A program made the position numbers and the translations under genes. Under the pieces are notes generated by a model that ran no database searches, was not told the origin of the DNA, and was given only the letters and a program-made list of their open reading frames with translations. Of a stretch of DNA of 64,000 nt, positions 13,477 to 25,599 are shown piece by piece (positions within the stretch are counted from its first letter, which is position 1; the number at the start of each line of letters is the position of its first letter). Source of the DNA: Lepiota brunneoincarnata (Eukaryota; Basidiomycota; Agaricomycetes; Agaricales; Agaricaceae). The stretch lies in NCBI GenBank assembly GCA_023014365.1, contig JAEBUN010000002.1, forward strand, positions 1,612,001 through 1,676,000, given 5' to 3'.

Positions 13477-16400
13477 GACCGTTCCTGCCCGTACTCGGTG
13501 AATGTGATAACGAGTGTAATGCCAACTATTATTCAAGACAGCATCGTGGGAAAGTGTTGACTCCAATACCTAATGGGCGCTTCATGCCCATGGCCCCGCC
13601 ACAAGCCCGCTCCAATATTTTTCTTCTTCTTTGTTGAGATCAAAGGCATATCTCGACTTTACGGCAACCGCTTCTGTAACAAAAATCAGTCTTTCGGAAA
13701 GCCGAAACCAGCCTCTCCAGGTGGGAATATGTGAGCATTTATTGGCGACACCCAATCTTTTGCCAAAAACTTGACACCTCCACAAGCTGTTTTTTTTCGC
13801 TGGGTCTGGATGCCCACCTCGGATCTGTCAGACTTCCGTGATGCCACATAAGTTATTAGCATGATTGCACAACACTACTAAGCTCGAAACACGGTTTCAA
13901 CATCTGAGGAAAGAGGATCATTGTTCCTCTTGTGCGAGAACTCAGGGTAAGTAAAGCAATACGAGTCATCCAGCCGAGTGGCTCTGATACCAATTTGAGC
14001 CGACCCGGCTCACTAACCTGCCGAGACTGCCAGTAAACTGATTCGGATCTGTTCGCCAAGTGTGACACTGCTATTTTTGGAGCCGCCAACCCGTACTCAA
14101 GTATCTTCACGGATACCCGACCACATACACAACTTGACGGAGCTGATGATAGATAACGCAGGTCCGCGGATCCATTATCACCAATATTCAGCCGTTCTCA
14201 TGATCACTCGCGAGGTATGAGAAATTAACAGCCCTCATATCATGCACGTTGGCGGAATTAACTCGTCCACTAGAAATCCCTAGGATCAACCATACATCCC
14301 TGCAGCATCACTATCACCTCAACCTACGACGATCAACCAGCTCAAGCATAGCCCTACCTGCGCAAAACCATTCGTGGCCCCACGGGATATTGCCCTGTGA
14401 TTTGAATGTGACAAAGTAGCCATGTCATATAACCGACGGTTTTCATTGGCGTGCATGGCATGAGGTTAAAAAAAAATCCGCTGTGACTGTTCCGGAGAAA
14501 TTCCTTCCACTTTTTGAACTTAGCGGCGTCACACCGTTCTCTCTCGAAGATATCTGCTCATTTGCCGAAATCCTTAGTTTGGGGTGCTGGGACCCGCCAA
14601 CGTTCCCTTACTAGGCCAACGAAATCCGGGAACGCGTAGACAGGCTCACCACCCGAGATTAATCTACCGGACTCCTTCCATAAAGCTGCGCGATAGGACA
14701 TTGCGCCGGCGTCCGCCTTTGTTAGTTTGAGATAAAGAATACATACATATCCAATAAAGCACTTCACCGCTCTCGCCATTCTGATGCCAGCCTAGAATAG
14801 ACCTGGAGGAATTCAGTGCCTTGCATAGCATAAAATCAAAGAATGTCCAAAATTCGGAGCTTCCCAGCAACACTTCGCGAGATGACCTTGGCCTATCCCC
14901 TTTCGCACACCAGAATCTCGGGCACACAAACGATACAACCGATGCAATGTTGCCCCTCTATCAAAAGGGTTCGGGATTGAACAACAGTGGGTGTTGGCTG
15001 GTTGGGGGTTCATAGCCATATCCCCGCCTTGGGTCGCTCCATACCGAAGGATTAGGTGGCATGCGCTACTAGAGCAGAAGGCGTATCGATTGTGGATCAG
15101 CGACACGGTGGCACACATGATGCGCAGACGCTTATTGGCTTTCGCGCAACCGCCAGATCTCGCCCTCTTCATTTTGTATCTCCGATAGGTCTAGCTGGCG
15201 GAGGGCTCTCATGTCATAACGGAGAATTGTCTATTTTTGCCCTGGTCGCAAATAAGACAGATGTGGATTTGGGATCCCTGATCCAGATAACGTGTAACTA
15301 TACGCGGCTACTTCTGCATGTGCTTGTTCTGATGGTACTTCATTGCCAATCCCAGGTGTTCTTTGCCTAACCTGTATTATCCAGATTCTGGGTTCTCCGC
15401 GGGTAGCCGATGGCTCGCTGTGAAGTGGAGCTGCGGTCCTTTGCAGGGGGACAGGTGACTCCCAGCTAATAATATTTGGGTAGCTTGGAGCACAGTTTTT
15501 CAGGGGATCAACTCTGGTGTGGAGTGTCTACACTAGTTCTTTGTACATCCTGACTCGGATTCCGGCTCTGCCCTTCTATCGCAGAATTCTGCCTCGAGCG
15601 TTCGATGGCGAAGGTTCTCGGTCCCCGTCTGTATTACCCCGCACTTCCTTCGCAGCTGCCAGTCACCTAATAAACGCATCCAACGAACTAGTGGCGAATG
15701 AGCGTTAACTCCTTTGCCATAGCCACGCTACGCCTAAACGATTATTATTATTATTGTTATTATTTTTTGCAATATACTATTGTGGCTTCGCCATCGCCAT
15801 TTCGGACGATTCTTGCTTCTTTTTTCCCATGACGACCCCAGTCCTATGAGCTCCCTCCGTGGCAGTTCAATAAACGGCGCGGGGGCGTGGCATAAACCGA
15901 AGGCTTGCCGTCCCGTGCCTGCTCATGAGGTCTCACTCGTGTTTGATTATCTCGTAGGTCATTTGCCCCAAACCCAGAATAGCCCGTTCGGCCATGGAGC
16001 TCGGTGTTTGGGCGATTGCTGGTTGGCTGGCGACTTACGGATTAAAGTTGTGTTGGGTTTGTCTTTTTTTTTTTTTGATCCCCAGCTCATGCTTATGGTC
16101 CTAACTTCGACAGCTTTGAGTAAGACAATGGGAGTAAGGGGGGAAGAAAAGGATAAATGAAATCGATTCTCCCAGATCCACCCATTCAAGATGCAAGGGT
16201 TGCTGGTTCGGCGCTCTGGATGTGGGACGATCTGCACCTCCCCGTGGCATGGACCGTCTAGCTCGACGTTTTAATGATACAGGCGAAAGTGATTGTGCCC
16301 CAGTGACACTTGGACTCTTATGGTGGGTCCCTAGCGCGGTGGGGTTAGTGAGGGGCATGTAGTACCCCCAAATTGTGGCTTCCATCCGTTCTGTAATTGC

Positions 16401-18278
16401 ACCGCAACGTAAATGTGTCAAATAATCTAGAAGCACCATTGCTTCAGGAGCATGTGTCTGGAGGGGATATTATTTATTTTTTATCTTTGGGATTGTACCA
16501 AGGTACTGGCCATGGTTTAGACTCTCGCATAGTCTTTTACCCATAATCGGAGACAAAAACCGCCGGGCGCAGCACGTTGTGACCATGAGGGGAACTTCCC
16601 AAGTCAGTAGACCTTGGTCGAACTATTGGAGTAGGGCGAGAAACGGCGCCATCCGTTTGAAGAAAAGACTGCCAGGCCGTACACCTCACTTTCCACTGTT
16701 GTTATGTACTGTACGTAAACATGGCCAGTCCGAGTCGGCAATGGGATCTCAGCCTAGTCGAAAGGTTAATGTAGGCCTTAAAAAAAACAATTCGTGTGCG
16801 ATAAGAATAATAATACCGTAACCTCGGGCGATATGGCAAGTCTCTAAGAACGCTGAAGGTGGTCGATCGCTTAGGATCGAAGGGATTTCTATTATGGATT
16901 CTGGGAGGGGGGTTGCGAACCATGGATAGCGGTGTTACTTACGTAAATGCAGAAAATCATCATAAGTTAGGAGGGTCACTGAGCTCTAGGGCCATATCGG
17001 GCAGCCCTGAATTATCGAATGCGGTGAAAATCTGCAGCTGTGTTAGACGGACGGAGCCTCCGCTGCAAAGAGCTAGAAACACCCAGCGGAAATTGATGCA
17101 CAGTTTTTTTAGCTGGGCACGTTCCTACGGTCCACCCGCGGGAGATATCATCCCTGCTAAGTGCGAGAGGACACGCTCAATAACAATAGGCGCAGCAAGC
17201 CTGCAATAGCTGACAATGAGGTTCATCGCTGGGTTGGGTTGACAATAATGCAGATGGCTCCAGAACGCCGCTCTCAACAACAAAGTGCTGTAAATGGGAA
17301 TCGTTCCGCCTAATTTGTGGCAGATGCCAAATGGGTCTCTGTGGGCTGTGCCCTAATGTATTGCCATCGCCATCAGGTGGTATCGCCGTTAGTTGCTCAT
17401 TTGCGATGGGGTTGCCCGGTAGCACGAGGGTGACAGGATTGGCATGGGAGCCTGCTTCGACTGGAAGCCCGGGAGCCCCTGTTCTGCATGACTGGGCATC
17501 AATGTATTTTAGATTATGTCCAAGTTGGAATGATGCAAGCATGGGCTCTGAACAACTCGGCATTATCCGCCCGTCGTTGACTTGGAGCGCGATAATTGGG
17601 CTCTACTCGAGTCATATGTTGGTCCATGAGGGATATTGTTAACCTCGGACATCTGCAGTGACGGCTATGAATGGGAATGAGGGGATCGTTTGGTATCCTG
17701 TGTGGGAAGGGGGGCTTCTCACGTGTAGGGCATCTGGAGGGCTCACAGGGTGGTTGTGGGATGGTTTTGACTCGGGTTCAACCATCAGCATATCTGCATA
17801 TCAGAGTCTTTTCTGATTTTCTCAACCCATTGCTGGTGGGTCAGCCAGCCAAGTCAAACAGCATCAGAATGCAAGCTGATGGGGTATATGGTTGCATTCT
17901 TGCCGCGCAAACACCCAGGTCAGTCGTTCTTGGTGATCGACCCCTTCGCGAACTGGACCCAAGTCGAGGGTGGCGGATGCTCATTGATTTGGGGTTTATA
18001 GTGCGGTCATCCACTGTGTCTGAGATGCGGCCCAGACCATTGCGTGCCGCGGAGTTGGAAATCACCGGCGGCAAGAGGATGGAATTAGATAATCACATAG
18101 CGAGGAGCGTCGAGGAGGAGCATTGGTGCTCTGGCGAGTGACGTCACCGACGTCATGACATCTAGCTATTGACTGGGCTGTCCGCCTCTCTCTGCATTCT
18201 TGCTTGCTCCCTTGACCCTCTCTGCTCCAGACTCTACGACAAATACCCCATCTTTGTTTCCCTTTATTTCCTCCAGCA
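13477..18278. other. 4.8-kb gene-poor region between PRP31 and a protein kinase gene
   Basis: No exon chain with recognisable protein motifs was found on either strand. The longest open frame (17671-18141, 156 codons) looks like chance coding: low-complexity composition and no motif. A poly-T run lies at about 16063-16076 and ATT/TTA-rich simple sequence near 15740-15770. The right end must contain the kinase promoter. The region may hold decayed transposon sequence, a non-coding transcript or fast-evolving small genes; I cannot tell which. Confidence 0.4.
18139..18160. promoter_or_regulatory. Twin CRE-like sites upstream of the CAMK kinase
   Basis: A perfect palindromic TGACGTCA (18139-18146) is followed within a few bases by GACGTCATGACA. 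Both cores are classic ATF/CREB-type bZIP sites and lie about 120-140 bp before the kinase ATG at 18279, where promoter elements are expected. Seen directly; function inferred. Confidence 0.45.
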
Positions 18279-20660
18279 ATGCCTCCCGGAGTCGGTGTCG
18301 TCGACGCTTTCAAAAGTAATTGTTCAACTTCACGTCCTCATAACTTGGCCTTATCAACCTTCTTTTCCTTCACATTTTTCTAGACCTTATTCGCCACGGC
18401 AAACACCACAATCATACCGCTCGTTCTGACCCTGTCAACTCCCGAGACGACACTGACGCTCAACCGACACAAACCCACTCACGTGCTCCACGACAACAGG
18501 GGCAAGCACACGTACAGGCTACCCAGGCAACCTCGGTTGCCCACTCTGACAATCGTCTCTCACAACGGCCTTTGAGGTCACCGCCTGCGCACGAGATTGC
18601 AGAGTCACTAGTAAACGAAGAACGAGAGGCAAAGTCAAAGATGCCCACTTACAAGGGCCTCGAAAATTTTAAGCTCATTGAAAAGATGGGCGAGTGAGTC
18701 GTTTCCGGGAGTTTGACCGGTGATCATTATTGATTACTGTTTCCTGTAGTGGCGCCTTTTCGAACGTGTACAATGCCTTGGATCTTACCACTGGGAAGAA
18801 AGTTGCTGGTTTGTCCACCGCTTAGTTATCTATGATCCGATCCTTGGCTTATCTTCGATCTCGGTCAGTCAAAGTTGTCCGCAAGTATGAGCTCAATGCC
18901 TCCCAGGTCAGTATTACTTCCTACCTCTGTCAATGTTTATTCTCCCCCATATATGCTACTGATCCTATGCCCTTCCTTTACGCGCGCCTTCTTGCCGACC
19001 TCTAGGCCGGTGAAAAGCACCTAAGTCCACGGTTCAAAAAGAAGCCGCGCGTAACAGAGGTGCAGTTTATTTTTTCCCCCTTGGCCTTTCATTAGTCTCA
19101 ATCAATTGCCTGACCATATTCCGCTCCTACTTCCAGCGCGCAAACATCCTCAAAGGTCCGTGCGAAGCAGGATGTGGAATTTGCTTGCAGCTCAAGGTTA
19201 TATAGAGGTCCAGATAATGCGTGGCATTAATCACTCTTCAATAGTCAAGCTCTATAGCTTCTTCGAGTCGACGGAACACTATTTCTTGATCATGGAACGT
19301 AAGTCCTGTCTGTAGAAAGTACCGGTCAGCGCTAATCTCCGAACCATAGTCATGGAGGGGGGGGAATTATTCCATCAGATCGTCAAGCTCACATACTTCA
19401 GTGAAAACCTTGCGCGACATGTTATCCTCCAAGTGGCCCATGGGATTAGGTACCTGCATGAAGAACGCGGAGTTGTCCACCGCGACATTAAGCCCGAGAA
19501 CCTATTGTTCGAGCGTATCGAAATGATCCCTTCCAAAAACCCAATCGTTCGTCCGTATGACGAAGAGAAGGAGGATGAGGGCGAATTCATTCCCGGGGTG
19601 GGCGGAGGCGGGATCGGCAAGGTCAAAATCGCCGATTTCGGATTGAGCAAGGTGGTTTGGAACGAAGAAACTATGACACCGTGTGGCACTGTTGGATACA
19701 CTGCCCCCGAAATCGTGAAGGACGAGCGATACAGCAAGAGTGTCGATATGTGGGCATTAGGTTGCGTTCTGTACACTCTACTCTGTGGTTTCCCACCATT
19801 CTATGATGAAAGTATCAACGTACTCACTGAAAAGGTGGCAAGGGGCTATTACACTTTCCTGAGTCCCTGGTGGGACGACATTAGCCATAGTGGTGAGTGG
19901 GGTACCTTTCCTCAACTTGACTCAACTCATGGCCCGTACAGCAAAGGACTTGATCACCCATCTGCTCTGCGTAGATCCTTCCCAACGCTACACAATTGAT
20001 GAGTTTTTGGCTCACCCTTGGTGTAATGCGGCTCCTGCTCCACCTCCACCTCCCACACCTTACATGCAAAACAAGGATCTGCTGAGCAAGCCCCTCGATT
20101 CCCCACTCTTATCCGCTGCTCGTGGCCGTGTGCACGAAGGAAGGAGTCCAGGCATTGCCACTCTCAAGGAGGCCTTTGACATCACCTACGCAGTTCATCG
20201 TATGGAGGAGGAAGGGGCAAGGAGACGCAAGTATCATGGCCGTGGAGGTGCGGGGGCACGCGGTTTTCTGACCAATTTGAACGAGGATGACGAGGACGAG
20301 ATTCACCACGAGAGCGAAGACAGTGGCGACGAGGGAGAGCAGGGTATGGGTGCTGATCATCCTCGGTTGGTTGAAATTAAAGATAGTCGTGCTGGGCAAC
20401 GAGACCACGGCTCGATCCAAAGGGCCACGGGCACGGGTAGAAAGAGACAAGGGAAAGAAGGGCATAAGGAATTTGAGCTCGATTTACGAGGAGCGACCCT
20501 TCTTGAGCGGCGGCACAAAAAGAGTTCGCTAGGGGCGAGGAGTCCACTATCAGGTCAGCCTATCCAGCCAGAAATCGTGCAAACAAACAAAACACATTCC
20601 AGCGTAGCCGCCTCTGGAGGCGAACGAGAGAAACCTGTTGCGAATACCAAGCACACGTAG
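18279..20660 (+). CDS. CAMK-family Ser/Thr kinase (Rck/Srk-like)
   Basis: Eight or more exons give a kinase of roughly 600 residues. A polar N-terminus leads to ENFKLIEKMGDGAFSNVYNA (glycine loop), VAVKVVRKYEL (catalytic Lys), SIVKLYSFFESTEHYFLIME, the catalytic loop VVHRDIKPENLLFE, KIADFGLSKV (DFG), CGTVGYTAPEI (APE) and DMWALGCVLYTLLCGFPPF. The CAMK insert between catalytic loop and DFG is about 35 residues, as in yeast Rck1/Rck2 and fission yeast Srk1, which act below stress MAP kinases. The C-terminal 200 residues are acidic and basic low-complexity sequence. No clear calmodulin-binding helix could be assigned by eye. All key catalytic residues are present. Two CRE-like sites lie upstream, consistent with stress control by ATF-type factors, which is inference. 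Confidence 0.9.
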
Positions 20661-21809
20661 ACGACAAGTCGTGACCGTGGGGGACTTGTCAATCTTTTCT
20701 TTTCATACCCACTCTTATAGTCCCATGGAACTGTCTTGCGACGTTCTGCCCATCAGCGACTAGGGTTTTGATGCCCCAACTGGCCTGCTGTACGGGGTCC
20801 ATCATCCCTTATTTATATCCCTCCATTTCCTTCGGCAAATGTGTGAGATTGTCATTTTTACTTGGCAGACATGAACCCATCTTGTGCATCTATTGTTGCG
20901 GTATACCGCCCTTGCCTTCATAAACGTTTCCTGCATATCGCGTACTTCCAGTACCCCTTTCCCCTATTATGAAGAGTCCTTTTATCGCAGAACGATAGCT
21001 CTACTGCATGCTCTGTATTGTCTATACTTCCCAGCATTCCATACGTGAATAATAGCGGTAACGCAATCCCTGACCTATGTATTTTGTCAGCACCCGGGAG
21101 TCAAAGGCCGGAGATACAAGGCTTATTGGGCTATAGAACGCATTTCAGATTCATCGCAGTTTCAAAGGGCAGAGGGCCGAAATCAAGTCTCAGACCAAGT
21201 GAGCAAGTCCACGATTGTCTTTCGAGCACAACCGAACCTCTCCAAGGAAGCTCAGGAGTAATAGTGATTTCGAAACTTCAGAACCTCCTGGGCACGTTTA
21301 TGTAAACACTCTCGTAACACGGGGGAGTTGGATGTCGCCAAACGCAAGGTCCTGAAGGTTAGATGCACTCCACCCTGGTTTTCTGGACGGGGAGTCTCCC
21401 TATAATCGAATTTACGTGACAGTGGTCCAAATGTCACTTGAAAAGAGCCTCGAGGATTGATGATTCACGCCAGGACAAGTAAAATGGGAATAGTGGTCAG
21501 TTGGGAATGAGTCGCCTGCCGCAAATCGCTTGGGTCTCGATGGCGGTCTCGTAACGAAAGCTGGTTTATTTCAGGCTGGGCTCCAAACCAGTGTTACGAT
21601 CTACTCCATTATGTGAATGAAGCAATCGAGTATAGCCCAGTTTTGAGGCGAGCCGTCGTTTCCAGCGTGTTTTTCGCAATCGCCGTCCGAGAGATCCAGA
21701 GTGGAACTACTACAAGAAGCTGGGCGAGCTCGGAGAAAGGGATGTGTGTGTGGTCATTATAGTCGCTAGGAAGCCTTCTTACCGGACGATACTTTAAAGC
21801 CAGCTCCTC

Positions 21810-21843
<34 letters not shown>

Positions 21844-24749
21844 ATAAAAGTCTTTATCGAAACCCACTTACCGCTACAATCGGTTGAAGGCAGACGCTAC
21901 ATTACGCACGGTACCGGCGGACTGGGTGTGTCCCCCGTGAAGCGCCGTCCTTATGAAGAGAACCTGCCGTGCTTACCCGCCAGTCTCGATTTGTGTGGGT
22001 GTGCCCAGAGGCGGGGGAGCCTCAGAAGCGAAATGAGAAGGAAAGTTCTAGGAATGATTACTTCACTAACAACCTCTCACGTTTATTGTAACCTGAGTTC
22101 TGAAGCGTCCTGAGCCAGGTTGGTTGGGTCGGCAACTGACGAGGGGGAGGGGGTCCCTCGCAGATGTATGCATCCTTGACTCTCCAAAAAATAGCGACCA
22201 GTGAGAATATGCGTGTGGCAATCACCGATGGATACTTAGGAACATACAGGCGGCACCGTGGGGGTGTCCAGGTATTAACCCGTGTTTCTTAGCAGAAGGG
22301 CAATCCAGTTTTTTTTGTTCGTTGCCCTCGCCGGCGGGGGAAACCATCGATGCGCACAGCCTTTGAGCATTAAATATTCAGGATTGGAGATCAATAGAAG
22401 AGTCTGATTCCACTGAAGGTTGTGATCGCGTGCCGGATTCGGACCCTGGGCTATTCTCTAGGGTGCCATTTCTGGGTCCGGGGCGAAATTGAGCTGTGGG
22501 TACAGGAGGGGCGTTTTGCGGCAGCCGAACAGGAGCGAAGTACGGAGCGTTTGAGTAGCATGTGGGATACTTGGGGCGAAAAAGTAGTGTTATCGGGGAG
22601 CTTGGGCGGTTTTGTGACGGAGTTGGCGGTGCCGACGAGGCTCGGATGCAGAACAGTATCCCAGAAAGGTTGGCGTGTTTTTAGAGGAGTTTTGCGGTAT
22701 GGGTGATTTTAGGGATGATCTTATTATTCAGGGTTCTGCTGCATCGCCAGGGAGCGTTTCTAGACGTCTGATCCAAGGGGTGGTGTGCTGTTGATCCTTG
22801 TATAAAGAGACAAGATTGACGATTAAGGTATACATCAAGAAAAACGGAGGGGGTCATTCCCGACTGGGGTCCGATTCGGAGGTTTTTCTGGCAAAGCCGG
22901 AATTAAGGGGTAGTCTTCTCATCCATCAGAGGGGATTAATCAACCCTGGAAATCAGCAGTCGCGCTGAGCACCATAATGGGCAACGGAGGGTGACGGCGC
23001 CCGAGGGATGTAGGTAACTATACAGAGAGTTGACACTACACAATTACACAACCCATAAAAGGCAGCCGTGGGTACCTGGTCCGTGCGCAAAACTGGAGTA
23101 TATAACCGGATTGTCAGCACATGAACACCTCATACTTACCTTGATGGCACAAGCCCCTTCATGAACCTGGGTCTGTGGGCCGTGAAGGGCCTCCATAGCA
23201 CGGCGACCTTGTCCTCAGAGGTGCTTTGCGGTTTGTATGGGCTTCGGCTCATGCACCGTCCTAATATTTTCCTGTCCTGCTTTGGCCACTCTGGCTGGGC
23301 AGGCTCTTTTTTTTTATGCCAGTTTGTACTCCTAACCCTAACCTTAGTGCATTAATAATAATAACAATAATAAACATCCACCTTTGATTTGAACATTCAT
23401 CAGTTGATTAAAAATATCAATATCAATAAAGATTAACAGCCCTAAAATGCCCAGATGTTCACAGCAAATTGAATACTCTGATATTGATCAGCAATATAGA
23501 GTCAGCTGACTTTATGGCACCATGTGGTGTCAACTGAATTGCCGTTACGCGAGAAATAATATCAACAGCACCTAAAACATGTCGATGCTGGAACGCTGAG
23601 CCGAGGGAACAACTCCCTCGCCTCCAAAATAGGTAAAGTCTACAAAACACCCCGTCGCATAAACCGGGCCAAAGAGAGGACAACGAAATATCAAAAGGAT
23701 TCAATTAGTATTATGAATTTTATTCCGTCCGTTTTATGGTCCCTGCGCTGCCACTGGCGCTTCTCTCGATGCGGTCCCTTTCTCGGCCGATGTTTGCGTC
23801 CAGGAAGTGACGACACGACAGCAGTGGCAGTGTTAGAAGGGAGAAGAATCAATGAACTATGGTCAGAAGCTGGGAGGAACCCGTTCGGTTGCACAAGTAG
23901 CTGGCCGCTTGCGATGTTATTTTTACTCTGCGTATAGAAACGCGTAAAACCTTACCTGAGCTACCAACCGCTCAGACGATGCTCGTGCCCCATGAAGCCA
24001 TAACGGTGAGTTTGGGGGTGGCGGCTAGTGCCGATTGACAAGATGAGGAATCCTGATAACGATGAACTTGGCACATATTATCGTGTGGACAGAGTTCCAA
24101 TTGGGTGACACCGCACCCATCAAGCAGTGGATGGAGATAGTGAGGTCTTGAATGGGTTCAGGCGGAATGGCGTCCCTTGTGGTGTCGATGCGAAATACTA
24201 GCAGACGCTCGTTGGATATATGAAGGGTGGTCCAGGTGCTAGAGCTATCACTGAAGCCGCCTCAGTACCCTTGCACATGGCAGGCTCTAATGAACTGTGG
24301 TCCGTACCGAGTCGCAGGTGATGATCAACTGTGAAGAAATGAGCTGATGTGACATGCCAATGACGCCGGGCTAACGAACAGAACTTTAATGCTCCACCAC
24401 GCCCATTGGAGATAGATAGCTCAAGAAGCCTACCCATTTTGAGGCATTCTTTCCTAGGATCGATAGGGCGGTTAGAACATCAACTCAGGGCATGACAGCA
24501 ATCCTCAGCCTGGAAAATCATGATGTCCAGGACAATGTTCTTCTTCGAAGTCGAGTCAGCCGCGGCGAGCTGTGCGGCAGAAGGGATCAGGTGCGGCAGG
24601 GTGGGAGATCTCAGAACGGTTCGGGTTAATAATCGAAAGGGCACTGATCAACATTCGGACGTTTCGACTCCCCATCTAGTTCGACAAGCAGGGTATCTCC
24701 GGAATACAGCATGCATGCACCCCAAAGGTGCGCTACGCAAACGGTGCTT
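20661..24749. other. 4.1-kb gene-poor region between two convergent genes
   Basis: Between the kinase stop and the stop of the Tctex-type gene no exon chain with recognisable motifs was found. It contains a GT dinucleotide repeat (21812-21842), G-rich stretches around 22130-22900 and an A/T-rich stretch near 23350-23450. Being convergent, both ends should carry 3' untranslated regions. Origin of the rest is unknown. Confidence 0.4.
21812..21842. repeat. (GT)n microsatellite
   Basis: About fifteen uninterrupted GT units in the gene-poor stretch after the kinase gene. Simple-sequence repeat; probably length-polymorphic. Confidence 0.95.
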
Positions 24750-25330
24750 TTATGAGATGGCTAGTGCGACGCACATACAGATTAGGGAGTCCTGAGAAAC
24801 CCCGTGAGTCTTTGACAATTTGCATGGAATCGACCAGGTGTGCTCACATTGACAAACATTTCTCTGGCGACGACGTCATTCTCGTCCCAGTGAGAGACCA
24901 TATCTATTCTGTGGGCAGATAAACGGAAATAGATCAAACAGTTTAAACAAACAAACACCAGACATATGATAAGGTGAGATGATGCACCTTCCCCCTTGGC
25001 CCAAGTTCTCGCTCGTTTGTGTTAGAACTATGTACTTGCTACGAGAAGGAGATGGTAAGTACAGATGATCTTGACAGCTGATTGCGGGACTTACAATCCC
25101 CGGGGCTGAACCTCAATCATTCTTTCTTTCACCCGTTCTCCAATCTCCCTGTTCCAAGCCTTGACACGCTCGCTTCGCTCTTTTGACTCTGGCCAGGTGC
25201 TATCTTGGAAGGTAGCTAGTAGAAGCTTCTTCATGTATGCCTTCAGCGACTCCGAGTCGAACTTGGGTTTAGGCGAAGGGCTGGAGCGTGGGGGAGGAGG
25301 TGATCGTAGTCCAGAATGAGGATAAGACAT
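24750..25330 (-). CDS. Tctex1-family dynein light chain (DYNLT2B/TCTEX1D2-like)
   Basis: Four exons give a small protein of about 130 residues. A proline-rich head (LRSPPPPRSSPSPKPKF) precedes the Tctex1 fold: LKAYMKKLLLATFQDSTWPE, REIGERVKERMIEVQPRGF, KYIVLTQTSENLGQGE, MVSHWDENDVVAREMF and the final strand DSLICMCVALAIS. The WD and hydrophobic last strand are typical of the family, whose members dimerise and bind dynein intermediate chains and cargo. The last two exons were recovered by splicing at 24750-24960 and complete the fold. The likely partner is cytoplasmic dynein, since mushrooms lack flagella; that is inference. Divergent from PEX11. Confidence 0.8.
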
Positions 25331-25599
25331 CAGTTATATTCTAAGGAAATGCCCGAAATTCTGTTGCAATCAATGGATGAAAGTGAAGGTGAACACAAGA
25401 TAAGTCTACTCTCCTCTCAGGCGCTCAGGCCTGGATGGATGATAGGGGGGCGCAGAATATTTGTGTGTGTTTGACTGGAACGTTCGACCACGTGTGATTT
25501 TCGCTTTCGTTTCCATAACTCAACTTTACGCGCTTTGGCGGCTGTTGTTCACGACAGTGCGCTTACCTTCTTCGTTGTCTGTGCTGGGTCGCGCCTGCC

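Noticed and set aside
17671..18141. 156-codon open frame upstream of the kinase
   Set aside because: No motif, no plausible splicing partner, and its end overlaps the expected kinase promoter with CRE sites.
23331..23343. Telomere-like CCTAACCCTAACC
   Set aside because: Only two units; compatible with chance. Not evidence for an interstitial telomere.
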